A stretch of DNA of 56,288 nt from Bacteroidota bacterium (GTDB taxonomy: Bacteria > Bacteroidota > Bacteroidia > Chitinophagales > LD1): positions 1-56,288 of the forward strand of contig CANJZE010000024.1 in the NCBI GenBank assembly GCA_947479455.1, read 5' to 3'. This document shows positions 17,312 through 26,743 of the stretch, piece after piece (within the stretch, counting starts at the first letter, position 1; each line of letters opens with the position of its first letter). The notes under the pieces were generated by a model. That model saw nothing but the letters and a program-made list of their open reading frames with translations, made no database searches and had not been told where the DNA came from. The position numbers were made by a program, and so were the translations under genes.

Positions 17312-18880
17312 TTACTGCAAAATAATTTGCTTCTGCGATTTAACCGTTTGGTTCTGGTCGGTGATATACATGATGTATGTTCCAGCACCACCCCAAGTGC
17401 TCAGGTCAATATAAAACTGTTGCTGATTTACTGGTTGGTTAAACACCACCTGACCAAGGGTATTGGTTATCTTTATGCTATAACCGCTCATGCTGGCATA
17501 ATTGCCGCAGTTAATCAATAAATGGTCTTTTGCGGGATTAGGATAAACCGTTAACAGGTTGGAGTTGTTGGGAGGGTTTATGCCAGTGAGGTTCACATCA
17601 ATCTTCAATGTATCCGTTACGGATAGATAAGTGGTTACTGTATCGTTTACGGTGGTTGTCACAGTATCATAGCTTGTGCAAACAACACCAGTAGTGTCAT
17701 AAACCAGCGTGGTAGAGCTGGCTGAACCCGAACAACCGTTTCCGTTTGTATAGTTATAGCTTACACTCTTTAAACCTAAACCTGCATTGGCAGGGTTAAA
17801 ACTATTGCCACTTACACCTGCACCCGTGTATGTGCCACCAGACGGGTTCCCGTTCATGTTGAAAGCAGCTGCGCCCAAGTTGGTGATGGTCGGTAACGAT
17901 AAGCTAACTGATGGATTTGGATTAACAGTTACCACCTGGCTGGCAGTTGCCGTGCATCCATTACCGTCAGTTACAGTTACCGTGTAGGTATTCCCTTGTG
18001 TTACGGTTATGCTTTGGGTTGTTGCACCATTGCTCCAGTTATAACTACTTCCAGAACTTGCCTGTAATACCACACTACCGCCCTGGCAGAAAGTGGTGTT
18101 GCCGTTGGGTAATATTGTCGCAGTTGTATTTGCACAATAATTATACAGGTTTGTTATCTCTTGTTGCGTTAGGACTCGGTTCCAAAAACCGATGTCATCT
18201 AACTTACCATTTAAAAACTCTGCATATACTGAATTTATTAATCTTGCACCAAATGATGTATTGTTTGCAGCATTTGCTGGGATTTGTGTGGGTGTGTTAG
18301 ATGAGCAGTTAGTGCATGAAAAATCAAGAGTAGTCAATAATCCATTGATATAAACTTTTGACCTATTAGTCTGAGTAACTTGTGTGCCATCGTATATTAT
18401 AATGACATTGAACCAATTATTGGCAGAAATGCTTGATAAATTTCCTATTTCTAAGCCAGCAAGATAATTTAAATATGGCCTGTCCCTTATTGATGCATAA
18501 AATCCATTTGGTGTGTTTTGTGGAACAGATGGGCCCCATAAAGCAAAGATAGTTCGAGGGGTGTTACTTGTAGTTGAAGGATTAACCCAATAGCTTAGCG
18601 TAAATTGTGTAACTCCTTGTAATCCACCAGCATTAAGTGGTAGTTGAATATAATCATTAACCCCATCAAAACTATATGCACAGTTTGTATTTCCATTTCT
18701 ATCTGTGGTTAGCGCTGCTCCGTTAACCGTTCCATTATTTCCCAAAGGACTTAAATCATTGGCATTGCCAGTAAAAGGATACCAGCCTTTCAAACCGTTA
18801 GTGGGGACATAATTTGGTATCTGAGAAAAAGTAATTGCACTGTAAACTACAAGTGCTGTAAGGGATAATAGTTTTTTCAT
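17312..18880 (-). CDS. secreted LamG-domain protein with T9SS sorting domain (element copy 1)
   Basis: 522 aa. Signal peptide (MKKLLSLTALVVYSAITFSQ), then a LamG/concanavalin-like domain over about residues 28-245 ('GLKGWYPFTGNANDLSPLGNN', 'AYSFDGVNDYIQLP', 'GKLDDIGFWNRVLTQQEI'), then one Ig/PKD-like repeat (about 255-320, 'FCQGGSVVLQASSGSSYNWSNGAT'). A Ser/Thr-rich linker ends in a type A T9SS C-terminal sorting domain from LTVYPNPAKDHLL (about 445) to the end. It should be exported by T9SS and attached to the cell surface. It is the last gene of a three-gene operon (19514-17312) preceded by an ECF-type promoter. Two relatives lie in the window: 26744-28546 on the element and 53028-54515 on the host chromosome. 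Ligand unknown. Confidence 0.9.
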   Translation of the reverse strand: MKKLLSLTALVVYSAITFSQIPNYVPTNGLKGWYPFTGNANDLSPLGNNGTVNGAALTTDRNGNTNCAYSFDGVNDYIQLPLNAGGLQGVTQFTLSYWVNPSTTSNTPRTIFALWGPSVPQNTPNGFYASIRDRPYLNYLAGLEIGNLSSISANNWFNVIIIYDGTQVTQTNRSKVYINGLLTTLDFSCTNCSSNTPTQIPANAANNTSFGARLINSVYAEFLNGKLDDIGFWNRVLTQQEITNLYNYCANTTATILPNGNTTFCQGGSVVLQASSGSSYNWSNGATTQSITVTQGNTYTVTVTDGNGCTATASQVVTVNPNPSVSLSLPTITNLGAAAFNMNGNPSGGTYTGAGVSGNSFNPANAGLGLKSVSYNYTNGNGCSGSASSTTLVYDTTGVVCTSYDTVTTTVNDTVTTYLSVTDTLKIDVNLTGINPPNNSNLLTVYPNPAKDHLLINCGNYASMSGYSIKITNTLGQVVFNQPVNQQQFYIDLSTWGGAGTYIMYITDQNQTVKSQKQIILQ

Positions 18881-18890
18881 TTATATTGTT

Positions 18891-19340
18891 TTATTGTTTG
18901 GTTCCTTTAAATAAATACTGGCTCTCGTATGGATGGCTGTTGCCAGTTAAATTGTTGTTTATATATCCAGTAATGTTCTTGCCGTTTATGCTTGCCGAAC
19001 CTGAAGTTGTGTAGCCTCCAGATGAGGTTTGGTCAAGTGTTAAGCTATTGCCTGATACAGTTCCAGTTCCGTTTAAACCACCATTTACCAATTGCAAGTT
19101 TACTTTGCTTGAAGTTGCTCCTGATGTAATAATCAATGTTTCTGCAACCACCTGACTGGTATCGTATACTTCATTGGTGGCAGCCACTCCTGGGGCGTAG
19201 TAATCAATCACATAAAGAGTTCCTGAATAAGAGCCAATAAAGTTTTGATTACTCGCTGTCTCTTTTTTACACCCTGTAGTAACCAGTATTAGAACGATTG
19301 CAGGTATTAGTAGTTTTAAGTGTAGTAAATGTTTTGTCAT
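18891..19340 (-). CDS. small secreted lipoprotein of unknown function
   Basis: 149 aa. A lipoprotein signal (LKLLIPAIVLILVTTGC, Cys near 23) is followed by KKETAS. The mature part is a compact beta-rich domain of about 120 residues with alternating Gly/Ser/Thr strands (FIGSYSGTLYVIDYY, NLQLVNGGLNGTGTVSG, SASINGKNITGYINNN), similar in feel to lipocalin-like beta-barrel lipoproteins of this phylum. It lies 10 bp upstream of the LamG gene and 9 bp downstream of the small protein gene, so the three are co-transcribed, and it may act with the LamG protein at the surface. No family is recognised. Confidence 0.8.
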   Translation of the reverse strand: MTKHLLHLKLLIPAIVLILVTTGCKKETASNQNFIGSYSGTLYVIDYYAPGVAATNEVYDTSQVVAETLIITSGATSSKVNLQLVNGGLNGTGTVSGNSLTLDQTSSGGYTTSGSASINGKNITGYINNNLTGNSHPYESQYLFKGTKQ

Positions 19341-19349
19341 CGTCTTGCT

Positions 19350-19514
19350 TTATGCTTTTTCAATGGATAAAATAATTACAGTAGCATCTTTGGGCACATT
19401 GTTTTGTTGTTTAAGTTTGGCTACAGCCTCACTTTCGGTGCCGTTGCCAATTAATTGCAGGGTGGTAGAAGTGGTGGTATTGTTCACCTTGTATTTTACT
19501 CTGTAGCTTGCCAT
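19350..19514 (-). CDS. small cytoplasmic protein, first gene of the ECF-controlled operon
   Basis: 54 aa starting MASYRVKYKVNNTTTS. The open frame extends 19 codons upstream, but that extension overlaps the predicted promoter (19533-19560), so the ATG at 19514 is preferred. The sequence predicts beta-beta-alpha-beta (SYRVKYKV, TTLQLIG, TESEAVAKLKQQNNV, ATVIILSIEKA), no signal peptide. It resembles small proteins in which a short ORF precedes a secreted-protein operon, but I do not recognise the family. It sits 9 bp ahead of the lipoprotein gene. Confidence 0.65.
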   Translation of the reverse strand: MASYRVKYKVNNTTTSTTLQLIGNGTESEAVAKLKQQNNVPKDATVIILSIEKA

Positions 19515-19532
19515 AAAGTGTTGTTTTCTTTT

Positions 19533-19560
19533 TAATAGACTAATCCTGTAAAAGGTTACC
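19533..19560 (-). promoter_or_regulatory. ECF-type promoter P1 (small protein-lipoprotein-LamG operon)
   Basis: On the minus strand GGTAACC (19554-19560) is followed after exactly 15 bp by CTATTA (19533-19538), 18 bp ahead of the ATG at 19514. The same -35 element and spacing occur at P2 (26631-26658) and P3 (28567-28594). A GGTAAC/GGAAC-type -35 is typical of ECF sigma factors. Confidence 0.75.
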
Positions 19561-19596
19561 AGTCCCCGCAAAAAATTGTTTCAATAGTCCATTTAA

Positions 19597-19632
19597 TATT
19601 TTCGGTTTAGGACTTAAAAAAACATAGGTTTG
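19597..19632 (+). promoter_or_regulatory. candidate primary promoter(s) of the sigma/anti-sigma pair
   Basis: TAGGTTTG (19625-19632) matches TAnnTTTG exactly, 15 bp before the TTG start. A second candidate is TATTTTCG (19597-19604), with TTG at 19576-19578 18 bp upstream. No GGTAACC precedes the sigma gene on this strand, so autoregulation is not indicated. Confidence 0.4.
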
Positions 19633-19647
19633 TAAAAATTTCAGAGT

Positions 19648-20241
19648 TTGACTTTTGATAAAACCAACATCATCCATGAACTTAAAAACGGCAACCAACA
19701 GGTTTTGCTTTACCTATACAAAGAGTTTAGGGATGAGTTCATCCAGTTTGCACAAAAAAATTACGGATTAAACCGCGAGGAGTTAAAAGATGTCTTTCAG
19801 GAGACGGTCATAGCGTTCTATGAAAACGTTTCCTCAGGTCGGCTGCAATTTCTAACCAGTGATATAAAGACCTACCTTTTTGCCATCGGCAAGCGTCAGG
19901 CAAGCACTTACAAAAAAAATCTTTTCAAAATCGGTAACCTATCTGCTTCAGAAGATATTAAATCTATGTTAAACGACATAGCCGAAGAAATGGAGCAGCC
20001 GAACGAAATAGAGGAATCAATAAAGAAAGTGCTCGCGGAATTGCCTGACCACGAAAGACAAATCCTGGAGCTATTCTATTATGAAAAGAAAAGCATGGAT
20101 GAGATTGCTGCTATTATGGGCTATGCCAATGCAAACAGCATGAAAAAAAAGAAATCGCTGATACTTAAAAAAGTTGGCGAGCAAGTGATAAAATTAAGTA
20201 AGGGATTATTGGGGGTATTGTTATGGATGCACATGAGCTAA
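19648..20241 (+). CDS. ECF-type RNA polymerase sigma factor
   Basis: 197 aa from a TTG start at 19648. An in-frame stop at 19633 fixes the 5' limit, and there is no ATG nearby. Region 2 covers about residues 10-75 (LLYLYKEFRDEFIQFAQKNY, EELKDVFQETVIAFYENV, IKTYLFAIGKRQA). Region 4 covers about 135-190 (LPDHERQILELFYYEKKSMDEIAAIMGYANANSMKKKK), with a clear helix-turn-helix. Regions 1.2 and 3 are missing, as in ECF sigma factors. It overlaps the anti-sigma-like gene by 19 bp, the usual pairing. I infer that it reads the GGTAACC-N15-(C/T)TAT(T/A)A promoters ahead of the LamG, lipoprotein and collagen-like genes on the same element. Confidence 0.9.
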   Translation: MTFDKTNIIHELKNGNQQVLLYLYKEFRDEFIQFAQKNYGLNREELKDVFQETVIAFYENVSSGRLQFLTSDIKTYLFAIGKRQASTYKKNLFKIGNLSASEDIKSMLNDIAEEMEQPNEIEESIKKVLAELPDHERQILELFYYEKKSMDEIAAIMGYANANSMKKKKSLILKKVGEQVIKLSKGLLGVLLWMHMS

Positions 20242-20993
20242 AATATTTTGAGGAGATAGAACGCTATCTGGACAGTGAAATGACCGAACGGGAGCGTGTT
20301 CTGTTTGAGCAAAGGCTAATTGAAGAGCCGCTGCTTAAACAGGAGTTTGATGTTTTGTCGGCAGTGGTAAGGCAAGTAAGTGAAAGTAAGAGGCATGAAC
20401 TAAAAACATTGCTACAGGAAGCAGATAAAGAATTAGACAACGGTAACGTTTCATCAACTTCAGGTAGGCAAAAGCAAACTGCTATAGATGGTAATCGTTT
20501 TTGGAACTATGCCATTGCCGCATGTATTACATTGATTGTTGGAATCAGTATGTTCTGGCTATTTAATCATGCAGATGCCGACCGAGAAAAACTGGTGGCA
20601 AATTATTGGCAAAAGGATGAAGGTCTACCTGTAATGATGGGAGAAAGTGAAGCCGTAAAGTTTGATAATGCCATGTCTAACTTCAAGGTTGGCAAGTTTG
20701 ACGATGCTCTTAATCTTTTTAAACAAGTTTATGCTTCCGATACGGTTATCTATTACACCGCGCTTTGCATGAGCGAATTAAAACAGGATGCTGCACAACA
20801 ATTTAAAACAGTTGCTGAACAGCCTAATAGTGCATACCAGGATAAGGCAAAATACTACCTCTTGCTCCTATACATTAAAGCCGATAAAAAAGCAGAAGCG
20901 AAAACTTTGTTGAATGATTTGCTGGAGAATAAATCACATCCTTACTATACACTTATCGAAAAGCTAAGCAACGAAGCTTACTTTAAAGATTGA
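20223..20993 (+). CDS. membrane anti-sigma-like protein with external TPR domain
   Basis: 256 aa. Residues 1-60 (ELKYFEEIERYLDSEMTERE, RLIEEPLLKQEFDVL) resemble the short helical cytoplasmic domain of Bacteroidota anti-sigma factors, without a zinc motif. One transmembrane helix follows at about 94-114 (YAIAACITLIVGISMFWLF). The rest (about 145-250) is helical with TPR-like pairs (DNAMSNFKVGKFDDALNLFKQV, DKAKYYLLLLYIKADKKAEAKTLL). By topology the N-terminus is cytoplasmic and the TPRs periplasmic. Its start lies within the end of the sigma gene, and its stop overlaps the convergent CHAT gene by 16 bp. Likely role: hold the sigma factor until a periplasmic signal releases it. Confidence 0.78.
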   Translation: MDAHELKYFEEIERYLDSEMTERERVLFEQRLIEEPLLKQEFDVLSAVVRQVSESKRHELKTLLQEADKELDNGNVSSTSGRQKQTAIDGNRFWNYAIAACITLIVGISMFWLFNHADADREKLVANYWQKDEGLPVMMGESEAVKFDNAMSNFKVGKFDDALNLFKQVYASDTVIYYTALCMSELKQDAAQQFKTVAEQPNSAYQDKAKYYLLLLYIKADKKAEAKTLLNDLLENKSHPYYTLIEKLSNEAYFKD

Positions 20994-23404
20994 TGCTTTC
21001 TTCGGTATACTATACCTGCCAATAAGAAACCCCCAACAACTAATATTCCAGATAAACAATAGAACCATAATTTGGGGTAATGTCTTTTGTGTATGGCTAT
21101 TGTATTGTCGTTTCCATATAAAACTAATCCCGACCAATAAAGGGGATTTACATTTTCACCTTCTGCATTTGCAAGGTAATCCAGTTTGGCAAGGCGCAAT
21201 GCTTCGCTTTTTATTTTCTCTTCATCCAGATATTTATAAAAGCCTTTCAATAGCTCACTGGTAGCTTTATCATCAACCGACCATAGAGTGCTGATAACTG
21301 ATTTAGCACCCGCCACTTTAAATGCCCTTGTAAAGTTCATTGACCCTTCACCTCCATAACCCCTTCCCAACGTGGTTTTGCAAGCGGATAAAACAACCAA
21401 TGGCGAATTACATTTTACTTCAGAAATAGATTCTAACTGAAGAAAAGATGAATCGCCTTCACCTGAAAAGAACAACCTGGACTGGTCAGTAAATTCGGAT
21501 ACCGCATTACCATGTGCGGCTAAATGAAAAACAGAACTGCTATTGCTAAATGACTGAATAAAATTGCTTTTACAGGCATTGCCATCGGTAAAATTTATTC
21601 CTTGATAGTCTTTGCTGAGTTGATTGCAAAGTGCCTGATTAAATGGTAAGGTGGCGAATTTGGTGTAAGAGGGATTAAAGATGGTTAAGTCAGAATTATC
21701 TGAATGTATAGTGTCTGCATACCAAAGTGTTGATGAGAAGTGGTAATGAATGTTATACTTCTGAATAAGAAAATTCTTGGTGCATTGTTTAAATGATAAG
21801 CAGTTAGCGGTATCGGTTAGCAGGGCTTCAATAGGCATAGTAGCGGTGCCAGAATGTGGTATAATGGTAATTGAGGTCACACCGTTTAGCTGCTTTAATA
21901 CAGGCTGAAATGTTGCTTTGTAAGCCTGATATGAAACCGATTTAAACTTACTGAAGTCCCCTTTGGCTATTAACTCTGAAAGCAAATACGCCTCGTTCTT
22001 TTTTATAGAGTAGGGAATGAACTCTTTATGGGTTATAAGTATTGCAGAGAAAGGTGTAATAAATTCAAGTATAGCTTCATCGCTTTTTAGCTTTGATTGA
22101 ATTTGTGTGGGCTTGGCTACTATAGTCCGTAATGTTTTACTGTTTAAATCGTTCTTGCTGATTGTGGATGTAAGCAATGAAAAATGATGCTGTAATTCGG
22201 TGTATGTAAATAATTCGTTCAGATATTTTTTGTCTTTCTTAATTCTATATAACTCGAAAGTAATTTCTGCCAGGTTGGGGTAAGGCAATATTCCATAACC
22301 GCCTACTACCAATGAAATATCCTTCGATTTGTAATTTCGCAATAATAGCTCATACCAGCCCTCCTCGTCTTTTGATTGTTTGTAAGCCAGATGAAGTAAA
22401 CTGGTGTCTTTGGTCAGATGATATAAATCAACAAGAGCGGCAGATTTGTAATGGATGTTTTGCAAAACACGGGCAATATCCGTTATGTTATTTTGTGGAG
22501 GGGGATTGTCGTAATTGGATGAAGATTTAAAGTTGGGAACAAGAACTTCTAATGCCTGATTGAAATACTGAAATGAAGCTCTGAGGCTATCTTTTAAAAA
22601 TTGAATATTATTAGCTAAGCCCATCAGCATATAGCTCATGGCAATTCGGTCTCCCCCTTTAAAAAAAGCTTGATGGGTTTTTATTGATTGCTGATATAGT
22701 TGGTTTCCGTTTTGATTGCACCATTTTAATAAACTATCTTTTTTCTCCGAGAACCTGTAGTTATAGCATCTGTCTACCCATAAATTTCCCCAGTCATGTA
22801 TGGCAGAACCTTTATAGTAATTATTTTTGCCGAGGGATAGTTCGCTATAGTAAATGGTTTTTTTTATGTCGTTAACAGCACTATCAAAGTCAGACTCCGT
22901 ATATTCTTTGAACAAAATCATCTTGTGAGCATAAGCATACTCGCGATAGATAGCTCCTGCATTAATTAGCTTTATACTTTTCAAATGTCGTTGTAATAAG
23001 GCAACTGCATCCGAAGCCAGCTTCATTGCTTTATCGTGCTCAATTTTGTAGTTTGCAACACGGGCAAATCGGGCAAAGAAAAGTGCATAGTAAATTGAAT
23101 CAGCGTTTACGGTTTGCAGAACTTTATAACCCTCTTTCCATTTAAGTTCGGCTGCATCCACATCCAGCATTCGGTGTAATAATTCTCCTTCGGCATCCAA
23201 TAAAAGGGCTTTCTGAAGGGGGCTTTCTAAACCTTGCTTTCTTTCTTCATCAATCAGTTTTTGTGTATTTGCAAAATCACCCTGGTAAATTTTAAAGTTG
23301 ATTTTTTTTAGCCGTTCATCAAACGATAAAGATTGTCCGTATAGCCCTTTGAAGGACATTAGGAGGGGTATAATGAAAATTAAAACTGAGAAGTGTTTTT
23401 TCAT
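20978..23404 (-). CDS. predicted periplasmic TPR-CHAT protease, membrane anchored
   Basis: 808 aa. Signal peptide (about 1-23); TPR-like helical repeats over about 30-400; CHAT (caspase HetF-associated with TPRs) domain over about 435-770 with the catalytic His in LAAHG (H631) and Cys in LSACKTT (C675), both present; then GGEGSMNFTRAFKVAGAKSV, typical of the family. One transmembrane helix lies at about 778-800, and the tail is basic (YRRKHQSLK), so the CHAT domain faces the periplasm. That is the side on which the neighbouring anti-sigma-like protein shows its TPR domain. I infer that it may cut that protein and free the sigma factor. Its own promoter is unclear: no GGTAACC lies upstream. 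Confidence 0.88.
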   Translation of the reverse strand: MKKHFSVLIFIIPLLMSFKGLYGQSLSFDERLKKINFKIYQGDFANTQKLIDEERKQGLESPLQKALLLDAEGELLHRMLDVDAAELKWKEGYKVLQTVNADSIYYALFFARFARVANYKIEHDKAMKLASDAVALLQRHLKSIKLINAGAIYREYAYAHKMILFKEYTESDFDSAVNDIKKTIYYSELSLGKNNYYKGSAIHDWGNLWVDRCYNYRFSEKKDSLLKWCNQNGNQLYQQSIKTHQAFFKGGDRIAMSYMLMGLANNIQFLKDSLRASFQYFNQALEVLVPNFKSSSNYDNPPPQNNITDIARVLQNIHYKSAALVDLYHLTKDTSLLHLAYKQSKDEEGWYELLLRNYKSKDISLVVGGYGILPYPNLAEITFELYRIKKDKKYLNELFTYTELQHHFSLLTSTISKNDLNSKTLRTIVAKPTQIQSKLKSDEAILEFITPFSAILITHKEFIPYSIKKNEAYLLSELIAKGDFSKFKSVSYQAYKATFQPVLKQLNGVTSITIIPHSGTATMPIEALLTDTANCLSFKQCTKNFLIQKYNIHYHFSSTLWYADTIHSDNSDLTIFNPSYTKFATLPFNQALCNQLSKDYQGINFTDGNACKSNFIQSFSNSSSVFHLAAHGNAVSEFTDQSRLFFSGEGDSSFLQLESISEVKCNSPLVVLSACKTTLGRGYGGEGSMNFTRAFKVAGAKSVISTLWSVDDKATSELLKGFYKYLDEEKIKSEALRLAKLDYLANAEGENVNPLYWSGLVLYGNDNTIAIHKRHYPKLWFYCLSGILVVGGFLLAGIVYRRKHQSLK

Positions 23405-23453
23405 TCAGTGGCTGAATATACGGAAGATGTTTGGTTGTGTATTGCATGAAAAA

Positions 23454-23476
23454 AGCCAGCCCTTTCGGAACTGGCT
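23454..23476. terminator. terminator of the collagen-like gene (GCCAG/CTGGC family)
   Basis: AGCCAG (23454) and CTGGCT (to 23476) pair around CCCTTTCGGAA, with A residues before and TTTT after, so it works on both strands. It lies between the collagen-like gene (stop 23547) and the CHAT start (23404). Confidence 0.85.
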
Positions 23477-23546
23477 TTTGTAAAACAGTTTATTTTAAAA
23501 ATCAGATTTCAGGTTGTTCTGAAATTATACATTGATTTGATTTTAT

Positions 23547-26500
23547 TTACCAATGAACTATGACTAAACCATCAGAACCTTTTCCCCCAACAGATGCAGG
23601 ATAGTAACCACAACCATTACTTCCAGAGCCTCCACCTGCTGCATAACCTAATGCATTGCCACCTGGAGTTGATACGTTGCTAACTGCACCTCCCGCTGAC
23701 CCTCCAACGCTGTAAATATTTGTAGCACTTCCTCCTAAATTACCACATACTGATGGGAAACCTTGACCAGAGCTGTATCCAGCAGCGCCACCATTTCCCC
23801 CATTTGCTATAATATAATTTCCGAAGGAACTTGTTCCTCCATTACTACCATTGGCATTTAAACCACCGCCTGTACCGCCTTGCCCTATAGTTGTAGATAC
23901 AGAACCATTAATTGAAACAATATTTCTGATATACTGACCAGCAGAGCCACCTATAGATCCACGGTCTCCTCCTGGATTTCCCCCACCCCCCCCACCTCCT
24001 GCTCCCCATACTTCAATAATAAAGTTTGTAATGCCAACAGGCGGTGTAAAGGTTCCAGAAGAAGTAAAAACTTGAAAGTTTGAGCCCGTATTGATGGTGC
24101 TTCCTGTTGGGCCTGTAGCTCCTGTAGCGCCTTGAGCACCTGTTGCTCCTGTAATCCCTTGTATACCCTGTATACCTTGTGTCCCAGTTGCACCTGTAGG
24201 TCCTACCTGTGTATACATAACCTGACTTACAACAATCATTGCTGATGAAACACCAGGTTTAGAAGGAGTGCTGCCTGCTGTTGCTGAATAAAGTTGCACA
24301 CTTGTATTACTCGAACTCCAAAAGAATTTAACAGAATCACCAGCACTAACAGTTACTTGGTAATCAATGGGCACAGCCATATACATTACACTTGCACCAG
24401 ATGAGTTAGACACCTGCCTTGTAGTATAGGTAAGAGCTGATGCGTTTTTCACAAGCCATAAATAGACAATTTGACCAACTGGAATATAGAATGAAAGAGT
24501 TGAATTTAAAATATATGTACCAGCATTTGAAAACACAATAGCTGAACCCGAAACACCTGTGGGTGATAAGGCTGGAACAAAGCTAATTCCATTTGTAGCC
24601 ACGGTCGAGTCAATTTTAATTAAATTGGCGGCATTGGCTACGCTATTCGTTTGAGTTGTGCTTGAATAAAATGTTCCATAATATCCCAATGCACCGCCAG
24701 TTCCTATCGCACCAGTTGAACCAGTATTACCTTGTGCTCCTGTTGCTCCTGTATTTCCAGTTACACCCTGCACTCCTTGGGCACCCGTAACTCCAGTATT
24801 GCCTGTAGCACCAGTGTTACCCGTTGCCCCCTGTGCGCCAGTATTACCAGTTGCTCCCGTCACACCTTGAGTCCCCTGTGAGCCTGTTGCACCAGTATTG
24901 CCTGTAACTCCCATAGCACCAGTTGCACCCTGCAAGGAAACAAGAAATGCTGATTGGCTTCCAGTGTTTCCTTGTAATAACCAAACTTCATAGGCACTTA
25001 ATCCAGTTGCCCCCACGTTTCCTGTTGCTCCAGTAGCTCCCTGAAGACCCTGTGCACCAGTTGCCCCTGTATTACCTGTTGCGCCAGTAACACCTTGTAT
25101 CCCTTGTGAACCCGTTGCACCAGTAGCACCAATATTACCTGTTACACCCTGAATACCTTGAGCGCCTGTGTTACCAGTTGCACCTGTATTTCCAGTAACC
25201 CCTTGTATGCCTTGTGCTCCGACAGCACCCGTATTACCAGTAGCTCCTGTTGAACCTTGAATTCCTTGTGCTCCAGTTGCGCCTGTATTGCCAGTAGCTC
25301 CCGCCACACCTTGAATCCCTTGAGCACCAGTATTACCAATTACTCCAGTATTTCCCGTAACGCCCTGAATGCCTTGTAATCCTGTATTACCTGTTGCACC
25401 CGTGTTGCCAGTAGCTCCTGTTACACCTTGGATGCCTTGCAAACCTGTTGCGCCCGTATTACCTGTTGCTCCCTGGATACCTTGTGAACCTGTTGAGCCT
25501 GTATTTCCAGTTACACCAGCTACACCTTGAATCCCCTGTGAACCTGTTGCGCCAGTTGCTCCCTGAACGCCTTGCGCCCCTGTGTTACCTGTTGCACCCG
25601 TGTTGCCAGTGGCTCCTGTTACACCTTGAATTCCTTGCAAACCTGTTGTGCCTGTATTTCCCGTAACTCCTTGAATACCTTGTTGCCCTGTTACTCCAGT
25701 TAAACCCTGAATACCTTGTGCTCCCGTAGCCCCAGTATTTCCCTGAATTCCTTGAGCGCCAGTTGCTCCAGCATTACCAGTTGCTCCTTGCCCACCTGTG
25801 TTGCCAGTGTTACCTGTTGCGCCTTGAATACCCTGTGCTCCAGTATTTCCAGTAGCCCCTTGTATTCCCTGTGCCCCTGTATTTCCAGTAACTCCTTGAC
25901 TCCCTTGCACACCTGTTGCTCCTGTATTTCCAGTAACACCTTGTATCCCTTGTGCACCAGTGTTGCCCGTTGCTCCTGTTACACCCTGAATGCCTTGAGC
26001 ACCAGTTGCACCTTGTATTCCTTGTGCCCCAGTATTACCAGTAGCTCCTGTTGCGCCCTGAATACCTTGCGCTCCTGTTACGCCTGTAATACCCTGAATG
26101 CCTTGTGCTCCCGTATTACCATTAGCACCTGTATTTCCTGTAGCTCCTTGTAAACCCTGTGCTCCAGTAGCACCCGTAGAGCCTGTTGCACCTGTAATTC
26201 CAGGTGTTCCCGATGTTTCGGCATATAGTGCATACGGAACGCTTACCAACTGTGTGTTGCCCATTGCGGTGTAATTTGCTCCCCCGTTAATATCAATATC
26301 TACTTCCAAATACTTATTTCCATTGCCCCAGTTAACAGTTGCCAGGTTTCCGTTTTTGCCTATTTCTGTGGTTACTAAACCGAACTGATTGGTGGTATCT
26401 GTTTGAGTTTCCTGATAAATGATTGTGCCTGATGGGGAACCGTTGAATATTATAAAGCGAACACTTACAGGCTGATTGGCGACAATATTGCCCTGGCTGT

Positions 26501-26594
26501 TTCTAACAACTGCCTGATAATTTAACCGCTGCGGTGATTGTGAATATGCAATAGAGGAAACTAAAAAAAGGACAAAAAGTAAATGATTTTTCAT
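23547..26594 (-). CDS. collagen-like surface fibre protein
   Basis: 1015 aa. Signal peptide (about 1-18); N-terminal domain (about 20-125) with [13 protein letters not shown] and [18 protein letters not shown], common at the head of Bacteroidota collagen-like proteins; a long Gly-X-Y region (about 130-650) built of [17 protein letters not shown] units, broken once by [18 protein letters not shown] as in phage and spore-coat collagens; a beta jelly-roll, C1q/TNF-like region (about 655-825); a short second collagen run; and a glycine-rich C-terminal domain ([15 protein letters not shown]) like phage tail-fibre tips. No T9SS sorting domain is visible, so the export route beyond the inner membrane is unclear. 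Preceded by ECF promoter P2. A trimeric adhesin or receptor-binding role is inferred. Confidence 0.88.
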   Translation of the reverse strand: MKNHLLFVLFLVSSIAYSQSPQRLNYQAVVRNSQGNIVANQPVSVRFIIFNGSPSGTIIYQETQTDTTNQFGLVTTEIGKNGNLATVNWGNGNKYLEVDIDINGGANYTAMGNTQLVSVPYALYAETSGTPGITGATGSTGATGAQGLQGATGNTGANGNTGAQGIQGITGVTGAQGIQGATGATGNTGAQGIQGATGAQGIQGVTGATGNTGAQGIQGVTGNTGATGVQGSQGVTGNTGAQGIQGATGNTGAQGIQGATGNTGNTGGQGATGNAGATGAQGIQGNTGATGAQGIQGLTGVTGQQGIQGVTGNTGTTGLQGIQGVTGATGNTGATGNTGAQGVQGATGATGSQGIQGVAGVTGNTGSTGSQGIQGATGNTGATGLQGIQGVTGATGNTGATGNTGLQGIQGVTGNTGVIGNTGAQGIQGVAGATGNTGATGAQGIQGSTGATGNTGAVGAQGIQGVTGNTGATGNTGAQGIQGVTGNIGATGATGSQGIQGVTGATGNTGATGAQGLQGATGATGNVGATGLSAYEVWLLQGNTGSQSAFLVSLQGATGAMGVTGNTGATGSQGTQGVTGATGNTGAQGATGNTGATGNTGVTGAQGVQGVTGNTGATGAQGNTGSTGAIGTGGALGYYGTFYSSTTQTNSVANAANLIKIDSTVATNGISFVPALSPTGVSGSAIVFSNAGTYILNSTLSFYIPVGQIVYLWLVKNASALTYTTRQVSNSSGASVMYMAVPIDYQVTVSAGDSVKFFWSSSNTSVQLYSATAGSTPSKPGVSSAMIVVSQVMYTQVGPTGATGTQGIQGIQGITGATGAQGATGATGPTGSTINTGSNFQVFTSSGTFTPPVGITNFIIEVWGAGGGGGGGNPGGDRGSIGGSAGQYIRNIVSINGSVSTTIGQGGTGGGLNANGSNGGTSSFGNYIIANGGNGGAAGYSSGQGFPSVCGNLGGSATNIYSVGGSAGGAVSNVSTPGGNALGYAAGGGSGSNGCGYYPASVGGKGSDGLVIVHW

Positions 26595-26630
26595 TGCTTT
26601 AGATTTGATAATGCGTAGCCAATTACTTGT

Positions 26631-26658
26631 TAATAGTAAAAGTATGATGAAGGTTACC
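26631..26658 (-). promoter_or_regulatory. ECF-type promoter P2 (collagen-like gene)
   Basis: On the minus strand GGTAACC (26652-26658) is followed after 15 bp by CTATTA (26631-26636). The start codon is 36 bp further on. Both boxes are identical to P1. Confidence 0.75.
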
Positions 26659-26690
26659 GCGATTATAACAAAAAATATTTTAAGCTAAAA

Positions 26691-26713
26691 AGCCAGCCCT
26701 TGCGGAACTGGCT
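26691..26713 (-). terminator. terminator of the second LamG gene (GCCAG/CTGGC family)
   Basis: AGCCAG and CTGGCT pair around CCCTTGCGGAA. On the minus strand T residues follow. It lies 31 bp past the stop of the 600-aa LamG gene and just before promoter P2 of the next gene. Confidence 0.82.
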
Positions 26714-26743
26714 TTGCACTTTGTTGGCGTGTGGTTGAGCAGT

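Noticed and set aside
23951-26153. Long open frames on both strands within the collagen-like gene, and a CRISPR-like regularity
   Set aside because: They are side effects of the Gly-X-Y codon repeats. The period is 9 bp, the units are coding and there are no unique spacers.
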